From contig WTFZ01000063.1 of assembly GCA_011523835.1 (NCBI GenBank), forward strand, positions 1-42,207: DNA of 42,207 nucleotides. The letters run 5' to 3'. Below are positions 33,229 through 42,128 of this stretch, piece by piece. Under the pieces are notes generated by a model that saw only the letters and a program-made list of their open reading frames with translations, was not told the origin of the DNA and did not search any database. Position 1 is the stretch's first letter. The number at the start of each line of letters is the position of its first letter. The DNA comes from Synechococcus sp. CO36386bin_29 (lineage in GTDB: Bacteria > Cyanobacteriota > Cyanobacteriia > PCC-6307 > Cyanobiaceae). A program made the translations under genes and the position numbers.

Positions 33229-34400
33229 CAGAAGATCTCCGCCGGATCAGCATCCACAAGACGGCGCATCGCTAATCCAGCCGACGCCATGCACATGATC
33301 AGGATCATGGAGAACACGGTGAAGGCTCGGCTGAAGTCCATGGCAACGGGAAGCTGAGTTGCATTTCTCACGAGCAGGTATAGACCCTGTCCTGCGGCAT
33401 AAGCAGGTAAGTATCCGAACAGAGCCAGCAACAATCCTTCGCGCACAACCACACCGAGAAGGGTCTTGAGCCGGTACCCCATCGCCATCAACGTGGCGTA
33501 TTCAGGCAGATGATCACTCACATCCGAATAGAGCACCTGATAAACGATCACGCACCCCACCACGAACCCCATGGCGGCACCGAGAGTGAAGATGAAGCCG
33601 ATGGATGTTCCGGTTTTCCAATAGTTCTGCTCGAAATCGATGAACCCCTGTTTGGTCAACACGGTCACATCATCTGGCAGCAGGGTTTGAAGACGCTCAA
33701 CTGCCAGCTGGGTATCGGCTCCTGCATTGAGACGAATCAGCCCCACTTCAATGCTGCCTGGAGGCGTATTGGGAAGCAGCTCTCGGAACGTTTCACTGCT
33801 GGTGAGCAGGTTTCCATCGGCACCGAAGGATGTGCCGAGCTCGATCAAACCAGCAACCCGGACACGTTTGCCCGAAATTTCGCTTTCCACAACACGGCCC
33901 TCGCGGAACCAATCGGCAACAGGTCCGAATTCCGGTCGCGATCGCTCATCAAACAGAACTCTGCCTTTTTGAGTCAGTTCCTTGGCTTTGGGCGCCAGGG
34001 TCGGATCCGTCAACAGAGGATCACTCGGTTCAAATCCGAGGGCAAGGATGGAGCGTGTCCCTCGGGTTTCCGGATTTCTCCAGAGAAGAAGATTCCAGTT
34101 CACAGGGGTGATCCCTTCCACTTCCGAAAGCGCCATGGCTTGCACCAAGCGCCTTTGGGGAAAGCCGGCCATGCTCACCGAGCTCGTTGATCTCGGGCTG
34201 ATTAGAACGATGTCAGCATCGAATAAACGATGCACAGTGACACTGGCATCAAACAAACCGTCTCGGAATCCCAGCTGCATGAACATCAGGATTCCAGCGA
34301 AACTGATGCCAGCGAGGGCAACGGCCAGGCGAACCGGCTGCCGGATCAGCATCAACGATGCCAAAGGAATACCCCGTCGACTCCAGAAACCATCAATCAT
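33228..34400 (-). CDS. devC: DevC-type ABC exporter permease
   Basis: A 390-aa FtsX-like permease. One membrane helix lies near the N-terminus (LAVALAGISFAGILMFMQLG, about residues 27-46), then a periplasmic domain of about 220 residues, then three helices: ~271-293 (IGFIFTLGAAMGFVVGCVIVYQV), a segment around 322-345 and one at 360-382. This is the DevC topology. The start overlaps devB by ATGA and the stop overlaps devA by one base. It works with DevA, DevB and probably a TolC-like outer membrane channel encoded elsewhere. Confidence 0.93.
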   Translation of the reverse strand: MIDGFWSRRGIPLASLMLIRQPVRLAVALAGISFAGILMFMQLGFRDGLFDASVTVHRLFDADIVLISPRSTSSVSMAGFPQRRLVQAMALSEVEGITPVNWNLLLWRNPETRGTRSILALGFEPSDPLLTDPTLAPKAKELTQKGRVLFDERSRPEFGPVADWFREGRVVESEISGKRVRVAGLIELGTSFGADGNLLTSSETFRELLPNTPPGSIEVGLIRLNAGADTQLAVERLQTLLPDDVTVLTKQGFIDFEQNYWKTGTSIGFIFTLGAAMGFVVGCVIVYQVLYSDVSDHLPEYATLMAMGYRLKTLLGVVVREGLLLALFGYLPAYAAGQGLYLLVRNATQLPVAMDFSRAFTVFSMILIMCMASAGLAMRRLVDADPAEIF

Positions 34401-35308
34401 TGGCCTTGGAAGCGGGCGATCACTTTCAATCCGGCCAACCTTGCAACACGGTTTGCTGAAGCCCGATCAAGAGCCACCTGCACTTCGACAATCCTGGCAT
34501 CGGCATCACCGGTGGGGTTAGTGGACAGAACCTCCCGTTGTCTCACCTGGGGGCTGATGCGCTCGACACGTCCCCTGAGGCTTCCGTCGAATCCACCGTT
34601 CTCACTCACAAGTGTCACAGGGTCACCAACAGCGATCCGATTGATGTCGGATTCATAAACCTCGATCAAAGCCTCCATTGACTGGCTGGCGCCGACCTCA
34701 AGAACACCATCAGCGTTGGGACGCTCCCCAACCCTGGCGTTCAACTTGAGAACGGTGCCATCGATCGGTGACTTCAATTCACTGTCAGCCAGGTCGGCCT
34801 CAAGGGTGCGTCGTTCGGCGATCAGCTCGACGCGTCTCCGTTGAGCCAAGGTCAACGCGTCCTGCTTCTCTTCGAGAATCACCATGGCGGCAGCGCCGGC
34901 TTTGGCAGCCTGTGAGTAACGCAAAACTTCTCGACGCAGCAACGGAATTTCCGTATCAACCGAAAGAATCTGCGCATCGAGAGCCGAGAGATCAGCTTCG
35001 ATCTGAGGGCGGCTGTCAAAGACCGCCAACACCTGACCACGGGTGACCATGTCCCCCTCTTCAACGAACAGTTGCGAAACTCTCGGAGTGCCCCCGAAGC
35101 CACTGACCGGTGCCGCGAGGCGACGGATCTCTCCAAGGGGACGAAGCCGACCCAGGGCAGCGACGGCCTCCCGCGGTCGCGGAGATTCGGTCTTCGGAGC
35201 CTCCACGACCACGGGGTCGGACCGCCGCTGGAGCGACAGAACCACCCCAGCAATGGCAAGGATTGAGAGCGTCCCGGCACCGATCCAAAGGGTGCGCTTG
35301 GACATCAT
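34397..35308 (-). CDS. devB: DevB-type membrane fusion protein
   Basis: A 303-aa HlyD/MFP-family adaptor joining the DevCA pump to an outer membrane channel. An N-terminal helix anchors it (LWIGAGTLSILAIAGVVLSL), followed by a lipoyl half (LFVEEGDMVTRGQVLAVFDS), a coiled-coil hairpin (LSALDAQILSVDTEIPLLRREV to ERRTLEADLADSE), the second lipoyl half (KSPIDGTVLKLNARVGE) and a beta-barrel. ATG 35308 overlaps the pcyA stop by 4 nt. The frame extends upstream to 35422, but that lies inside pcyA and lacks MFP features. Confidence 0.93.
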   Translation of the reverse strand: MMSKRTLWIGAGTLSILAIAGVVLSLQRRSDPVVVEAPKTESPRPREAVAALGRLRPLGEIRRLAAPVSGFGGTPRVSQLFVEEGDMVTRGQVLAVFDSRPQIEADLSALDAQILSVDTEIPLLRREVLRYSQAAKAGAAAMVILEEKQDALTLAQRRRVELIAERRTLEADLADSELKSPIDGTVLKLNARVGERPNADGVLEVGASQSMEALIEVYESDINRIAVGDPVTLVSENGGFDGSLRGRVERISPQVRQREVLSTNPTGDADARIVEVQVALDRASANRVARLAGLKVIARFQGQ

Positions 35309-36039
35309 GGACAGGCTGGTTCTTCGAAAAGGAGTTCTTCGATGTATCGGTCGGCCCACGCCGTCCCGAAGGCCTTCTCCAGAACCCGACGAGTCTTGTC
35401 GTTGCGTTTCTGTTGCTGGCAATACGACACCTGCCCGTGATACCTGGCAAGCGTAAGCGGATCGCTGGGCTCCGAAGGCTGTGCGCGCTCCACAGCACGA
35501 CTCAGGATCGCCAGGTACGTCTCAACAAGATCCAAAAACCAGCCTTGTTCCTGAGGGCTCGCAGGGCGGATGAAACATACAAACGGTGAAAAGATCGTCG
35601 CCCAGGTGGGAAGGTCGCGAACCTGTTCGAAAGCAGGTGTCTCAACGTTGCTGAGGGCCTCGTTGATCTCGGTCGGCAAAGCCTCGCCCACAGGCGATAG
35701 ATCGACGATGGCCGCGGAAATGCCAGCTGGACTGGCGACGATGTCAGCTCCGAATACGGGAAGATCGAAGCGTGGGTCCGGGAAGAACACGCAGTGGAGA
35801 ATTTGCAGACCGACTCCGAGTCGGGCCGTTTCGAGGTGAAGCTTGCGCAGTCCTCGACAGGAGTGAACCTCATTGTTGATGAACAGGTCCTCCCCATCGA
35901 GACGGCCACAGACCTCCTCGAGATCCGTTGGAATCGATAGATCCTGCAGACCAGTTAGGCCCTCGCGATACCGACGGATGCAATCGGCAAGGGAGACCAG
36001 CAGCGGTTGAAGCTCCGGGCCGCTCTGGGACTCAGGCAT
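35305..36039 (-). CDS. pcyA: phycocyanobilin:ferredoxin oxidoreductase
   Basis: Reduces biliverdin IX-alpha to phycocyanobilin in two two-electron steps using ferredoxin; the product is the chromophore of phycobilisomes and phytochromes. The 244-aa protein has the family segments LHCVFFPDPRFDLPVFGADIVASPAGISAA (split here from about residue 82), DLSPVGEALP, a conserved core Asp in FGADIV, and the C-terminal YCQQQKRNDKTRRVLEKAFG. ATG 36039 is preferred to a TTG at 36042. It overlaps devB by ATGA and is divergent from the M16 pair with a 24-nt gap. Confidence 0.96.
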   Translation of the reverse strand: MPESQSGPELQPLLVSLADCIRRYREGLTGLQDLSIPTDLEEVCGRLDGEDLFINNEVHSCRGLRKLHLETARLGVGLQILHCVFFPDPRFDLPVFGADIVASPAGISAAIVDLSPVGEALPTEINEALSNVETPAFEQVRDLPTWATIFSPFVCFIRPASPQEQGWFLDLVETYLAILSRAVERAQPSEPSDPLTLARYHGQVSYCQQQKRNDKTRRVLEKAFGTAWADRYIEELLFEEPACP

Positions 36040-36063
36040 CAATCCGATCCGTCATTGCACAGA

Positions 36064-37371
36064 ATGGGACTTTGCCACGGGACCCTGAAAGCGATCTCAT
36101 CCGGTCCTGCACTGGAACACCTGACTCTCTCCAACGGCAGCACCCTGGTCTCCGCAGATCTTCCAGGAGCAAGTCTCACCTGCCTCGATTTCTGGTGCCA
36201 GGGCGGCAGTTTCTGGGAACGGGACGGTGAGGAAGGCATCGCTCACTTTCTTGAGCACATGGTGTTCAAGGGGAGTGAACGGTTGAAACCCGGTGACTTC
36301 GACCGTCAGATCGAAGCCCTCGGCGGCAGCAGCAATGCCGCCACTGGTTTCGACGACGTGCACTTCCACGTTCTCGTTCCTCCCAGGGAATCGAAGGCAG
36401 CGTTGGACCTCCTGCTTGATCTGGTCCTGCATCCCTCCCTCGATGAGGATTCATTTGCCATGGAGCGTGAGGTGGTTCTGGAGGAAATCTCCCAGTACCG
36501 CGATCAACCCGATGATCTGGTTTTTCAGAAAGTTCTGGAACTCAGCTTTCCCGGACACCCCTATGGCCGTCCAGTGCTGGGACTTGACTCCAGCCTGAAA
36601 ACCATGAACCCCAAGGGAATGCGCCGTTATCACCAACGCCGCTATCAGGGGCCGAACTGCTGCCTTGCCGTAGCAGGCGCCAATCCCGGAGATCTGGTCA
36701 CCGAGATCCAAGGCAGCGCACTCGCAGCCCTACCCGGAGGGGCGATTGCGTCAGGTCAGTCATCCACTGAAGCCGACACCAGCTCAGCGGAGCAGCTGCC
36801 CTTTCAAAGCAGAAGGGAATGCCACAGCTTTCCCAGACTCGAGTCAGCACGCCTCCTGATGGTCTGGCCAGCCGCGGCTGCAGCCGACCCGATCGGCGTT
36901 GCAGGTGCAGACCTGGCCACGACAATTCTTTCCGAGGGTCGCCGCAGCAGGCTGGTGCAACGACTCCGCGAAGATCTGCAGATCGTTGAATCCATCGACA
37001 TGGACGTGACGACCCTCGAACAGGGGAGCCTGGTGATGCTGGAGGCCTGCTGCCCGGAAGAACAGTTGGATCGAGTTGAACAGGAGATCCGTCAGGAACT
37101 GAGGCGCAGCGCCGAGGAGCCTCTTCTTGAGGAGGAACGGAACCGTGCACTTCAACTCGTGGGCAATGGTTACCGCTTCAGCCTGGAAGCTCCAGGATCG
37201 GTGGCGGCCTGCGCGGGCTCCCAGGCCGTCTGGGGGAGACAGCGTCAGCTTCTTGAACCACTCCACGATCTCGAACAGTGGAGTGCCACTTCACTGCAGG
37301 AGTTTGTGATGCAGAAGCTTCAGCCAGAGCAGGCATGCACCTTGATCGCCCGCCCTGCAGAAACACCATGA
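36064..37371 (+). CDS. M16 family zinc peptidase (catalytic subunit)
   Basis: A 435-aa insulinase/processing-peptidase-like protein. The inverted zinc motif HFLEH lies near residue 62, within GIAHFLEHMVFKGSERL, and the third ligand region EREVVLEEISQYRDQPDD follows about 75 residues later, so the active site is intact. The C-terminal half repeats the fold without zinc ligands. ATG 36064 is chosen because an upstream ATG (36007) would run into divergent pcyA. It overlaps the second M16 gene by ATGA, implying a heterodimer. Confidence 0.93.
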   Translation: MGLCHGTLKAISSGPALEHLTLSNGSTLVSADLPGASLTCLDFWCQGGSFWERDGEEGIAHFLEHMVFKGSERLKPGDFDRQIEALGGSSNAATGFDDVHFHVLVPPRESKAALDLLLDLVLHPSLDEDSFAMEREVVLEEISQYRDQPDDLVFQKVLELSFPGHPYGRPVLGLDSSLKTMNPKGMRRYHQRRYQGPNCCLAVAGANPGDLVTEIQGSALAALPGGAIASGQSSTEADTSSAEQLPFQSRRECHSFPRLESARLLMVWPAAAAADPIGVAGADLATTILSEGRRSRLVQRLREDLQIVESIDMDVTTLEQGSLVMLEACCPEEQLDRVEQEIRQELRRSAEEPLLEEERNRALQLVGNGYRFSLEAPGSVAACAGSQAVWGRQRQLLEPLHDLEQWSATSLQEFVMQKLQPEQACTLIARPAETP

Positions 37372-38627
37372 ATGGCAGACCTGAGGTGGTGATCGACCCG
37401 GTCACCACCACCGGAGTCCTCTCCGCAAAACTCTGGATCCGTCGGGGAAGCGGCGCAGACCCTGTCGGACAACGGGGTGGGCATCAGCTTCTTGGCTCCG
37501 TACTCAGTCGTGGCTGCGGACCGCTGGACCATGTCCAGCTGGCGGATTTGGTGGAAGGCTGCGGGGCAGGACTGCGCTGCGACACCAACGAAGACGGAAT
37601 CCTGGTCAGTCTCAAATGCACGCAGAACGATGCCGACCGTTTGTTGCCGATCCTTGGCTGGATGCTGCAACAGCCTCATTTGAATCCGGCTCAAATTGCG
37701 TTGGAAAAGGACCTCAGCCTGCAGGCTCTCCAACGACAACAGGAGGATCCATTTCAACGGGCCTTCGATGGCTGGCGACGGCTGGTCTATGGACATGGTC
37801 CCTATGGACACGACCCTCTCGGTATTGCCGAGGATTTAGAGAGCCTTCATCCCCAACACCTCGTTGCACTTGCCTCAGGAGTCAATGATGAAGGATCTGT
37901 TCTGGCCCTGTCCGGAACGATTCCCCAGGAAATTGAGACGATCCTGCAGAACTTCGAAACGCAACCCAACAGCACAGCGAAGGAGCCGGCAACACCCGAT
38001 CGTTCAGGCGAATCACAGCGACAAGACCAGTCGTTGACGCTCAACACCGTCGAGACCGAACAAGTGGTGTTGATGCTCGGTCAACCCACCCTGCCCCACG
38101 GCCATCCGGATGATCTGGCGTTGAGAGTCTTTCAAGCCCATCTGGGCTCGGGGATGTCGAGCCTTCTGTTCCGACGCCTGCGAGAAGACCATGGGGTTGC
38201 CTACGACGTGGGGGTACACCACCCGGCGAGACAGCATTCGGCTCCCTTTGTGATGCACGCCTCAACAGGAGTGGAACGTGCACGTCTGAGCCTTGAACTG
38301 CTGATGACGAGCTGGGAAGAGCTGCTGACCCTCGTGATTGAGCAAGGGGATCTTGATCTGGCAAAAGCCAAAGTCCGGGGACAGCTCGCTCACGCCTCCC
38401 AAACCACAGGCCAGCGGGCGGAACGCCGCGCCCAGATCCGTGCGCTGGGGCTCCCGGACGATCACGATCGCCGCAGCCTCGATGAACTCGACCAACTCAA
38501 TGGTTCTGCACTCAGAACAGCAGCCTGCAGGCATCTGCAATCTCCATCGCTCAGCCTGTGTGGACCGGAATCAACCATCAACGGTCTCGAATCCATCTGG
38601 AGGAGGGGACCCTTCGCCTCAGCTTGA
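37368..38627 (+). CDS. M16 family peptidase-like protein (non-catalytic partner)
   Basis: A 419-aa M16 paralogue in which the zinc motif position reads HQLLG (in GGHQLLGSVLSRGCGPLD) instead of HxxEH, so it should be catalytically inactive. A later region, SGMSSLLFRRLREDHGVAYDVG, is the conserved R/Y-type substrate-binding segment of M16B partners. The start ATG 37368 overlaps the first M16 gene by 4 nt. This is the standard active/inactive two-subunit arrangement. The stop lies 9 nt inside the convergent sipA. Confidence 0.92.
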   Translation: MNGRPEVVIDPVTTTGVLSAKLWIRRGSGADPVGQRGGHQLLGSVLSRGCGPLDHVQLADLVEGCGAGLRCDTNEDGILVSLKCTQNDADRLLPILGWMLQQPHLNPAQIALEKDLSLQALQRQQEDPFQRAFDGWRRLVYGHGPYGHDPLGIAEDLESLHPQHLVALASGVNDEGSVLALSGTIPQEIETILQNFETQPNSTAKEPATPDRSGESQRQDQSLTLNTVETEQVVLMLGQPTLPHGHPDDLALRVFQAHLGSGMSSLLFRRLREDHGVAYDVGVHHPARQHSAPFVMHASTGVERARLSLELLMTSWEELLTLVIEQGDLDLAKAKVRGQLAHASQTTGQRAERRAQIRALGLPDDHDRRSLDELDQLNGSALRTAACRHLQSPSLSLCGPESTINGLESIWRRGPFASA

Positions 38628-38846
38628 AACCTGATCCTCGACAACAGTCAGCGCTTCAACTTTCAGGAGGAACGTTCCCCGTGTGAAACGCACGGCAACG
38701 GTGTCTCCTGGCTGCAACGCGACGACGATTCCCACCTCATCGAGGTCCACGAGATCGGGGGGGCGAAGCATCGGCATCGGATCGGCTGTCTTCAGAAAGG
38801 GCTGGGCGCCAATGAGTCGCACCTGGTCACCGATGGAAACATTCAT
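38619..38846 (-). CDS. sipA: SipA/DUF3148 regulatory protein
   Basis: A 75-aa protein with the SH3-like pattern of the cyanobacterial DUF3148 family: GDQVRLIGAQPFLKTADPMP, MLRPPDLVDLDEVGIVV and a C-terminal VRFTRGTFLLKVEAL. In Synechococcus elongatus SipA binds the sensor kinase NblS and adjusts its activity in the high-light and nutrient-stress pathway that includes phycobilisome degradation. ATG 38846 is preferred; the frame stays open upstream to 39008 but runs into the bioY coding region. It is convergent with the second M16 gene and divergent from bioY. Confidence 0.85.
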   Translation of the reverse strand: MNVSIGDQVRLIGAQPFLKTADPMPMLRPPDLVDLDEVGIVVALQPGDTVAVRFTRGTFLLKVEALTVVEDQVSS

Positions 38847-38902
38847 GAGTACTGGGCAATACGTTCCTCTTACAGCAGGATGGTGCCAGCTGACGACTGC
38901 CC

Positions 38903-39475
38903 GTGAGGGCTTTAGCCACGTGGAGCGGCGCTGTCGCCGGACTGTTCCTGATTCTCGTCGGGAGCCTGATACAGGCTGCCCTGGTGATTCCTCTGAGGGA
39001 ACTCCCACCAGGGGTCCTGGCTCTGCCTAGCACCTGGCAGGTTCCAGCATTGCTTCTCTGCTCACTTGTGGCAGGTCCCAGAGCCGGTGTGATCGCTTCG
39101 GTTGCTTACCTGACCATCGGTCTTGTGGATTTGCCTGTGTTTCACGGCGGCGGGGGATTCGCTTATGTGCTCACCCCTGGATTCGGGTACCTGGCCGGTT
39201 TCGTTCCCGCAGCGTGGCTGACGGGGCGTTTATCCCAACAGAGCGGAATGAATGACATCCCCAGGCTCACACTGGCAGCCATGGCAGGTCTGTTGCTCAT
39301 CCAGCTGTGCGGTCTGCTCAATCTCCTGATCGGAGCGCAGCTCGGCCGATGGCAGGCTCCCCTATCCGAGCTCATCTTCAGTTACAGCCTTGGTCCCCTG
39401 GCCGCTCAGCTTGCTCTCTGCTGCGCCGCAGGCCTTCTGGCTCGTGGAATCCGCAGTCTCCTCTGGGTGGAATGA
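38903..39475 (+). CDS. bioY: biotin transporter BioY
   Basis: The substrate-binding S component of a biotin ECF transporter, or a stand-alone biotin transporter. The 190-aa protein has about six hydrophobic helices, with the family segments LPSTWQVPALLLCSLVAGPRAG, YLTIGLVDLPVFHGGGGF and LTPGFGYLAGF. The start is GTG at 38903. It overlaps lspA by ATGA. Marine picocyanobacteria that scavenge biotin usually carry this gene; whether biotin synthesis genes exist cannot be seen here. Confidence 0.92.
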   Translation: MRALATWSGAVAGLFLILVGSLIQAALVIPLRELPPGVLALPSTWQVPALLLCSLVAGPRAGVIASVAYLTIGLVDLPVFHGGGGFAYVLTPGFGYLAGFVPAAWLTGRLSQQSGMNDIPRLTLAAMAGLLLIQLCGLLNLLIGAQLGRWQAPLSELIFSYSLGPLAAQLALCCAAGLLARGIRSLLWVE

Positions 39476-39978
39476 ACTCTGCAGAACGCTCAATGAGATG
39501 GAGTCGACGTTCCCTTCGGCGCGGACATTTGCTTCTCATCAGCGCGTTGATGGTGATCCTTGATCAATGGAGCAAAAACTGGGCCCAAAGTGCCCTTCCC
39601 CCTGGCCGGCCGGTGGCCTTCATTCCAGGATTCCTGCAGCTGCGACTTGTTCAGAACACTGGAGCCGCTTTCAGTCTGTTCACAGACTCAGCGCTCTGGC
39701 TCGGTGTTCTCAGCTTGCTGGTCACGCTTGCGGTCACAACTTGGATCTGGTTTCAGCCCAAACGGGGGCTCTGGATGGGGCTGGCTCTGGCTTTTCTGCT
39801 CGGAGGAACCGTTGGGAATGGCCTTGATCGTTGGCGATTGGGCTCTGTGACCGATTTCCTGGAACTGATTCCGATTCAATTCCCAATCTTCAACTGGGCG
39901 GATGTCGTGATCAATCTCGCCGTCATCTGCTTCGCCATCGACGCTTTCCTTGAACGCCATGGCGACACCGAATCCTGA
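39472..39978 (+). CDS. lspA: lipoprotein signal peptidase (signal peptidase II)
   Basis: An aspartyl peptidase of the plasma membrane that cleaves prolipoprotein signal peptides after lipid attachment. The 168-aa protein has four hydrophobic helices and the motifs VILDQWSKNW, VQNTGAAFSL, the first catalytic Asp in GNGLDRWRLGSVTDF and the second in FNWADVVINLAV. ATG 39472 overlaps bioY by 4 nt; a second ATG at 39493 is possible. It overlaps the FHA-PBP gene by 20 nt. Confidence 0.95.
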   Translation: MNSAERSMRWSRRSLRRGHLLLISALMVILDQWSKNWAQSALPPGRPVAFIPGFLQLRLVQNTGAAFSLFTDSALWLGVLSLLVTLAVTTWIWFQPKRGLWMGLALAFLLGGTVGNGLDRWRLGSVTDFLELIPIQFPIFNWADVVINLAVICFAIDAFLERHGDTES

Positions 39979-42121
39979 CGGTCAGGGCATCGCGGCCCAT
40001 CTGACCATCCATCAAGACGATTGCCCCGATCAAAGCCTCTGGCTGCACGGAGAGGGATACCGAATCGGTCGCGATCCAGAACTGGAAATCTGCATCGAGC
40101 ATCCGGCCGTCAGCAGACTGCACGCTCTTCTGCAGAAGCGCAAACGGCAGTGGTGTCTTCTAGATCAAGGTTCAACCAATGGACTCTGGTGGAAGGGACG
40201 AAGGGTCAGAGAGATTGAGTTGAAAGACGGTGATCGAATCAGCCTGGCGCCCTCCGCTGAAGCAGGAGCTCCGAGCCTCGTCTTCGAGAACAAAGCCAAT
40301 CGTGGCGCGCAACGCCTGCAACGCTGGCTCGGGATCGTCTTGCTACTGGTCCTCGGTGGCTCAGGCATCCTGCTGCTTCTCGCTGGCCTTGATGTTCCAG
40401 TCCGAGGTCGCTTGGCCAATGTGCGCGGACCAGTGGCCATCTACGACGGCAACGACAAACCTCTTGATTCCATTGATTCCAGTCGTCACCGCGAACTCTC
40501 CTCTCTATCGGATTTTTCACCAGTCCTGATCAACGCTCTGCTGAGCAGTGAAGACAGCCGCTTCTGGTGGCATCCCGGCGTTGATCCCATCGGAACAGCA
40601 CGGGCTTTCGCCACAAACCTGAGTGGAGGCAAGGTTCTCGAAGGAGGAAGCAGCCTCACCCAGCAACTGGCCAGAAGTCTTTATCCGGACCTTGTCGGTG
40701 AAGGAGACACCTTGGGCAGGAAATGGAAAGAATTGCTGGTCGCCCTGCAGCTGGAAAGCCGCTTCAGCAAGGGTGAACTTCTCCTGAACTATCTCAACAG
40801 GGTGTACATCGGGGTGGGATGGGGCTTCGACGATGCCTCGCGAACCTTTTTCAACAAATCAGCCGGATCACTCACGGTGGAGGAGGCGGCACTGCTGGTG
40901 GGTCTGTTGCCATCACCCAACGGTCATGACCCCTGTCAGTTTCCGCAGCGGGCGCTCGAAGCCCGGAACAGAGTTCTCAACAAGATGGCAGATGCCGGAC
41001 GCCTCTCCCTGGATGCGGCGCGCACGGCCCGACGTCAACCCATAGAACTGGCCAAGACTGCTTGCAGCCAACAATCCACACGTCGATCTGCTCCCTTTTA
41101 CACCGATCAGGTCAGAAGAGATTTGCAGGCCCTGGTGGGCCCAGAGGTGGCAGCGGAAGGCAATTTTCTGATCGAAACCCACCTCGATCCGGTGCTTCAA
41201 GACGTCATTGAACGGAGACTGCGCGAGCTGATCGGCAATGCAGGCGGGCTGGGCATCAGTGAAGGAGCTGCGGTCGTGATCGACAGTCGCAGTGGTGGGG
41301 TGCTGGCGATCGCCGGAGGTCGCGACTACCGCTTCAGTCAGTTCAACCGTGCCTCCATGGCCCTGCGACAGCCAGGAAGCACGTTCAAGCTCATGACCTA
41401 CCTCACAGCTCTGGACCGGGGGGTCAAGCCCACTGAGAGCATCGACTGCAGCCCGATGGAATGGGGCGGGCAGCGCTTTGACAGTCCCTGCAGGGGTCGT
41501 CTGACGCTGACCAGCGCATTCGCCTCGAGCAGTAACACCGCAGCCCTACGTCTGGCCAAACGCGTGGGGCTCGAGCAGGTGATCCGCCAGGCACGTTCCC
41601 TGGGCATCACCACCCCTCTGGATCCTGTTCCCGGCTTGGTTCTCGGACAGAGCGAAGTGCGTTTGATCGAGCTCACGGGTGCTTATGCCGCAGTGGTCAA
41701 CCAGGGCCAGTGGAAACCTCCCACCACGATCCGCCGTCTGATGGATGCGGAAACATGCCGTGAAGACAGTCTGCTGGGATGCGGAAGCCTCGCTCAAACG
41801 CAGGGGAACAACGTGAATGCCGGACGCCAGGCCATCCGTCCGGAAGTTGCCAAACAGATGCAGGCCATGCTCAGAGCGGTGGTCAGAAGCGGCACAGGAA
41901 CGGGTGCGTCTCTTGGAGGACAGGAAGGCGGAAAAACCGGCACCACCAACGATGGTCGCGATCTTCTTTTCATTGGCTACGAACCAACGCGTCATTGGGT
42001 GCTGGGCATCTGGCTAGGCAATGACGACAACAGCCCCTCGGCCAGCACGAGTGCTCTTGCAGCATCTCTGTGGGGAGACATCGTCCGATCGGCTGGTCGT
42101 GGCGGTCTCAAGACGCGATAA
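39959..42121 (+). CDS. FHA-domain class A penicillin-binding protein (transglycosylase/transpeptidase)
   Basis: A 720-aa bifunctional peptidoglycan synthase with an unusual N-terminal FHA domain. Order: FHA (about residues 15-105, with RIGRDPELEICI, HPAVSRLHALL and DQGSTNGLW), one membrane helix (about 123-143), GT51 transglycosylase with the catalytic Glu in LLSSEDSRFWWHPG (about residue 196) and GGSSLTQQLARSLY, then transpeptidase with SxxK as STFK (Ser near 474), SSSN (about 523) and KTG in GGKTGTTNDGRD (about 658). FHA domains read phosphothreonine, so this enzyme may be steered by a Ser/Thr kinase. ATG 39959 is preferred to TTG 39950. Confidence 0.94.
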   Translation: MATPNPDGQGIAAHLTIHQDDCPDQSLWLHGEGYRIGRDPELEICIEHPAVSRLHALLQKRKRQWCLLDQGSTNGLWWKGRRVREIELKDGDRISLAPSAEAGAPSLVFENKANRGAQRLQRWLGIVLLLVLGGSGILLLLAGLDVPVRGRLANVRGPVAIYDGNDKPLDSIDSSRHRELSSLSDFSPVLINALLSSEDSRFWWHPGVDPIGTARAFATNLSGGKVLEGGSSLTQQLARSLYPDLVGEGDTLGRKWKELLVALQLESRFSKGELLLNYLNRVYIGVGWGFDDASRTFFNKSAGSLTVEEAALLVGLLPSPNGHDPCQFPQRALEARNRVLNKMADAGRLSLDAARTARRQPIELAKTACSQQSTRRSAPFYTDQVRRDLQALVGPEVAAEGNFLIETHLDPVLQDVIERRLRELIGNAGGLGISEGAAVVIDSRSGGVLAIAGGRDYRFSQFNRASMALRQPGSTFKLMTYLTALDRGVKPTESIDCSPMEWGGQRFDSPCRGRLTLTSAFASSSNTAALRLAKRVGLEQVIRQARSLGITTPLDPVPGLVLGQSEVRLIELTGAYAAVVNQGQWKPPTTIRRLMDAETCREDSLLGCGSLAQTQGNNVNAGRQAIRPEVAKQMQAMLRAVVRSGTGTGASLGGQEGGKTGTTNDGRDLLFIGYEPTRHWVLGIWLGNDDNSPSASTSALAASLWGDIVRSAGRGGLKTR

Positions 42122-42128
42122 CGAACGG

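Noticed and set aside
36007-36063. Upstream ATG for the first M16 peptidase
   Set aside because: It would overlap the divergent pcyA coding region, and the extra 19 residues do not look like an M16 N-terminus.
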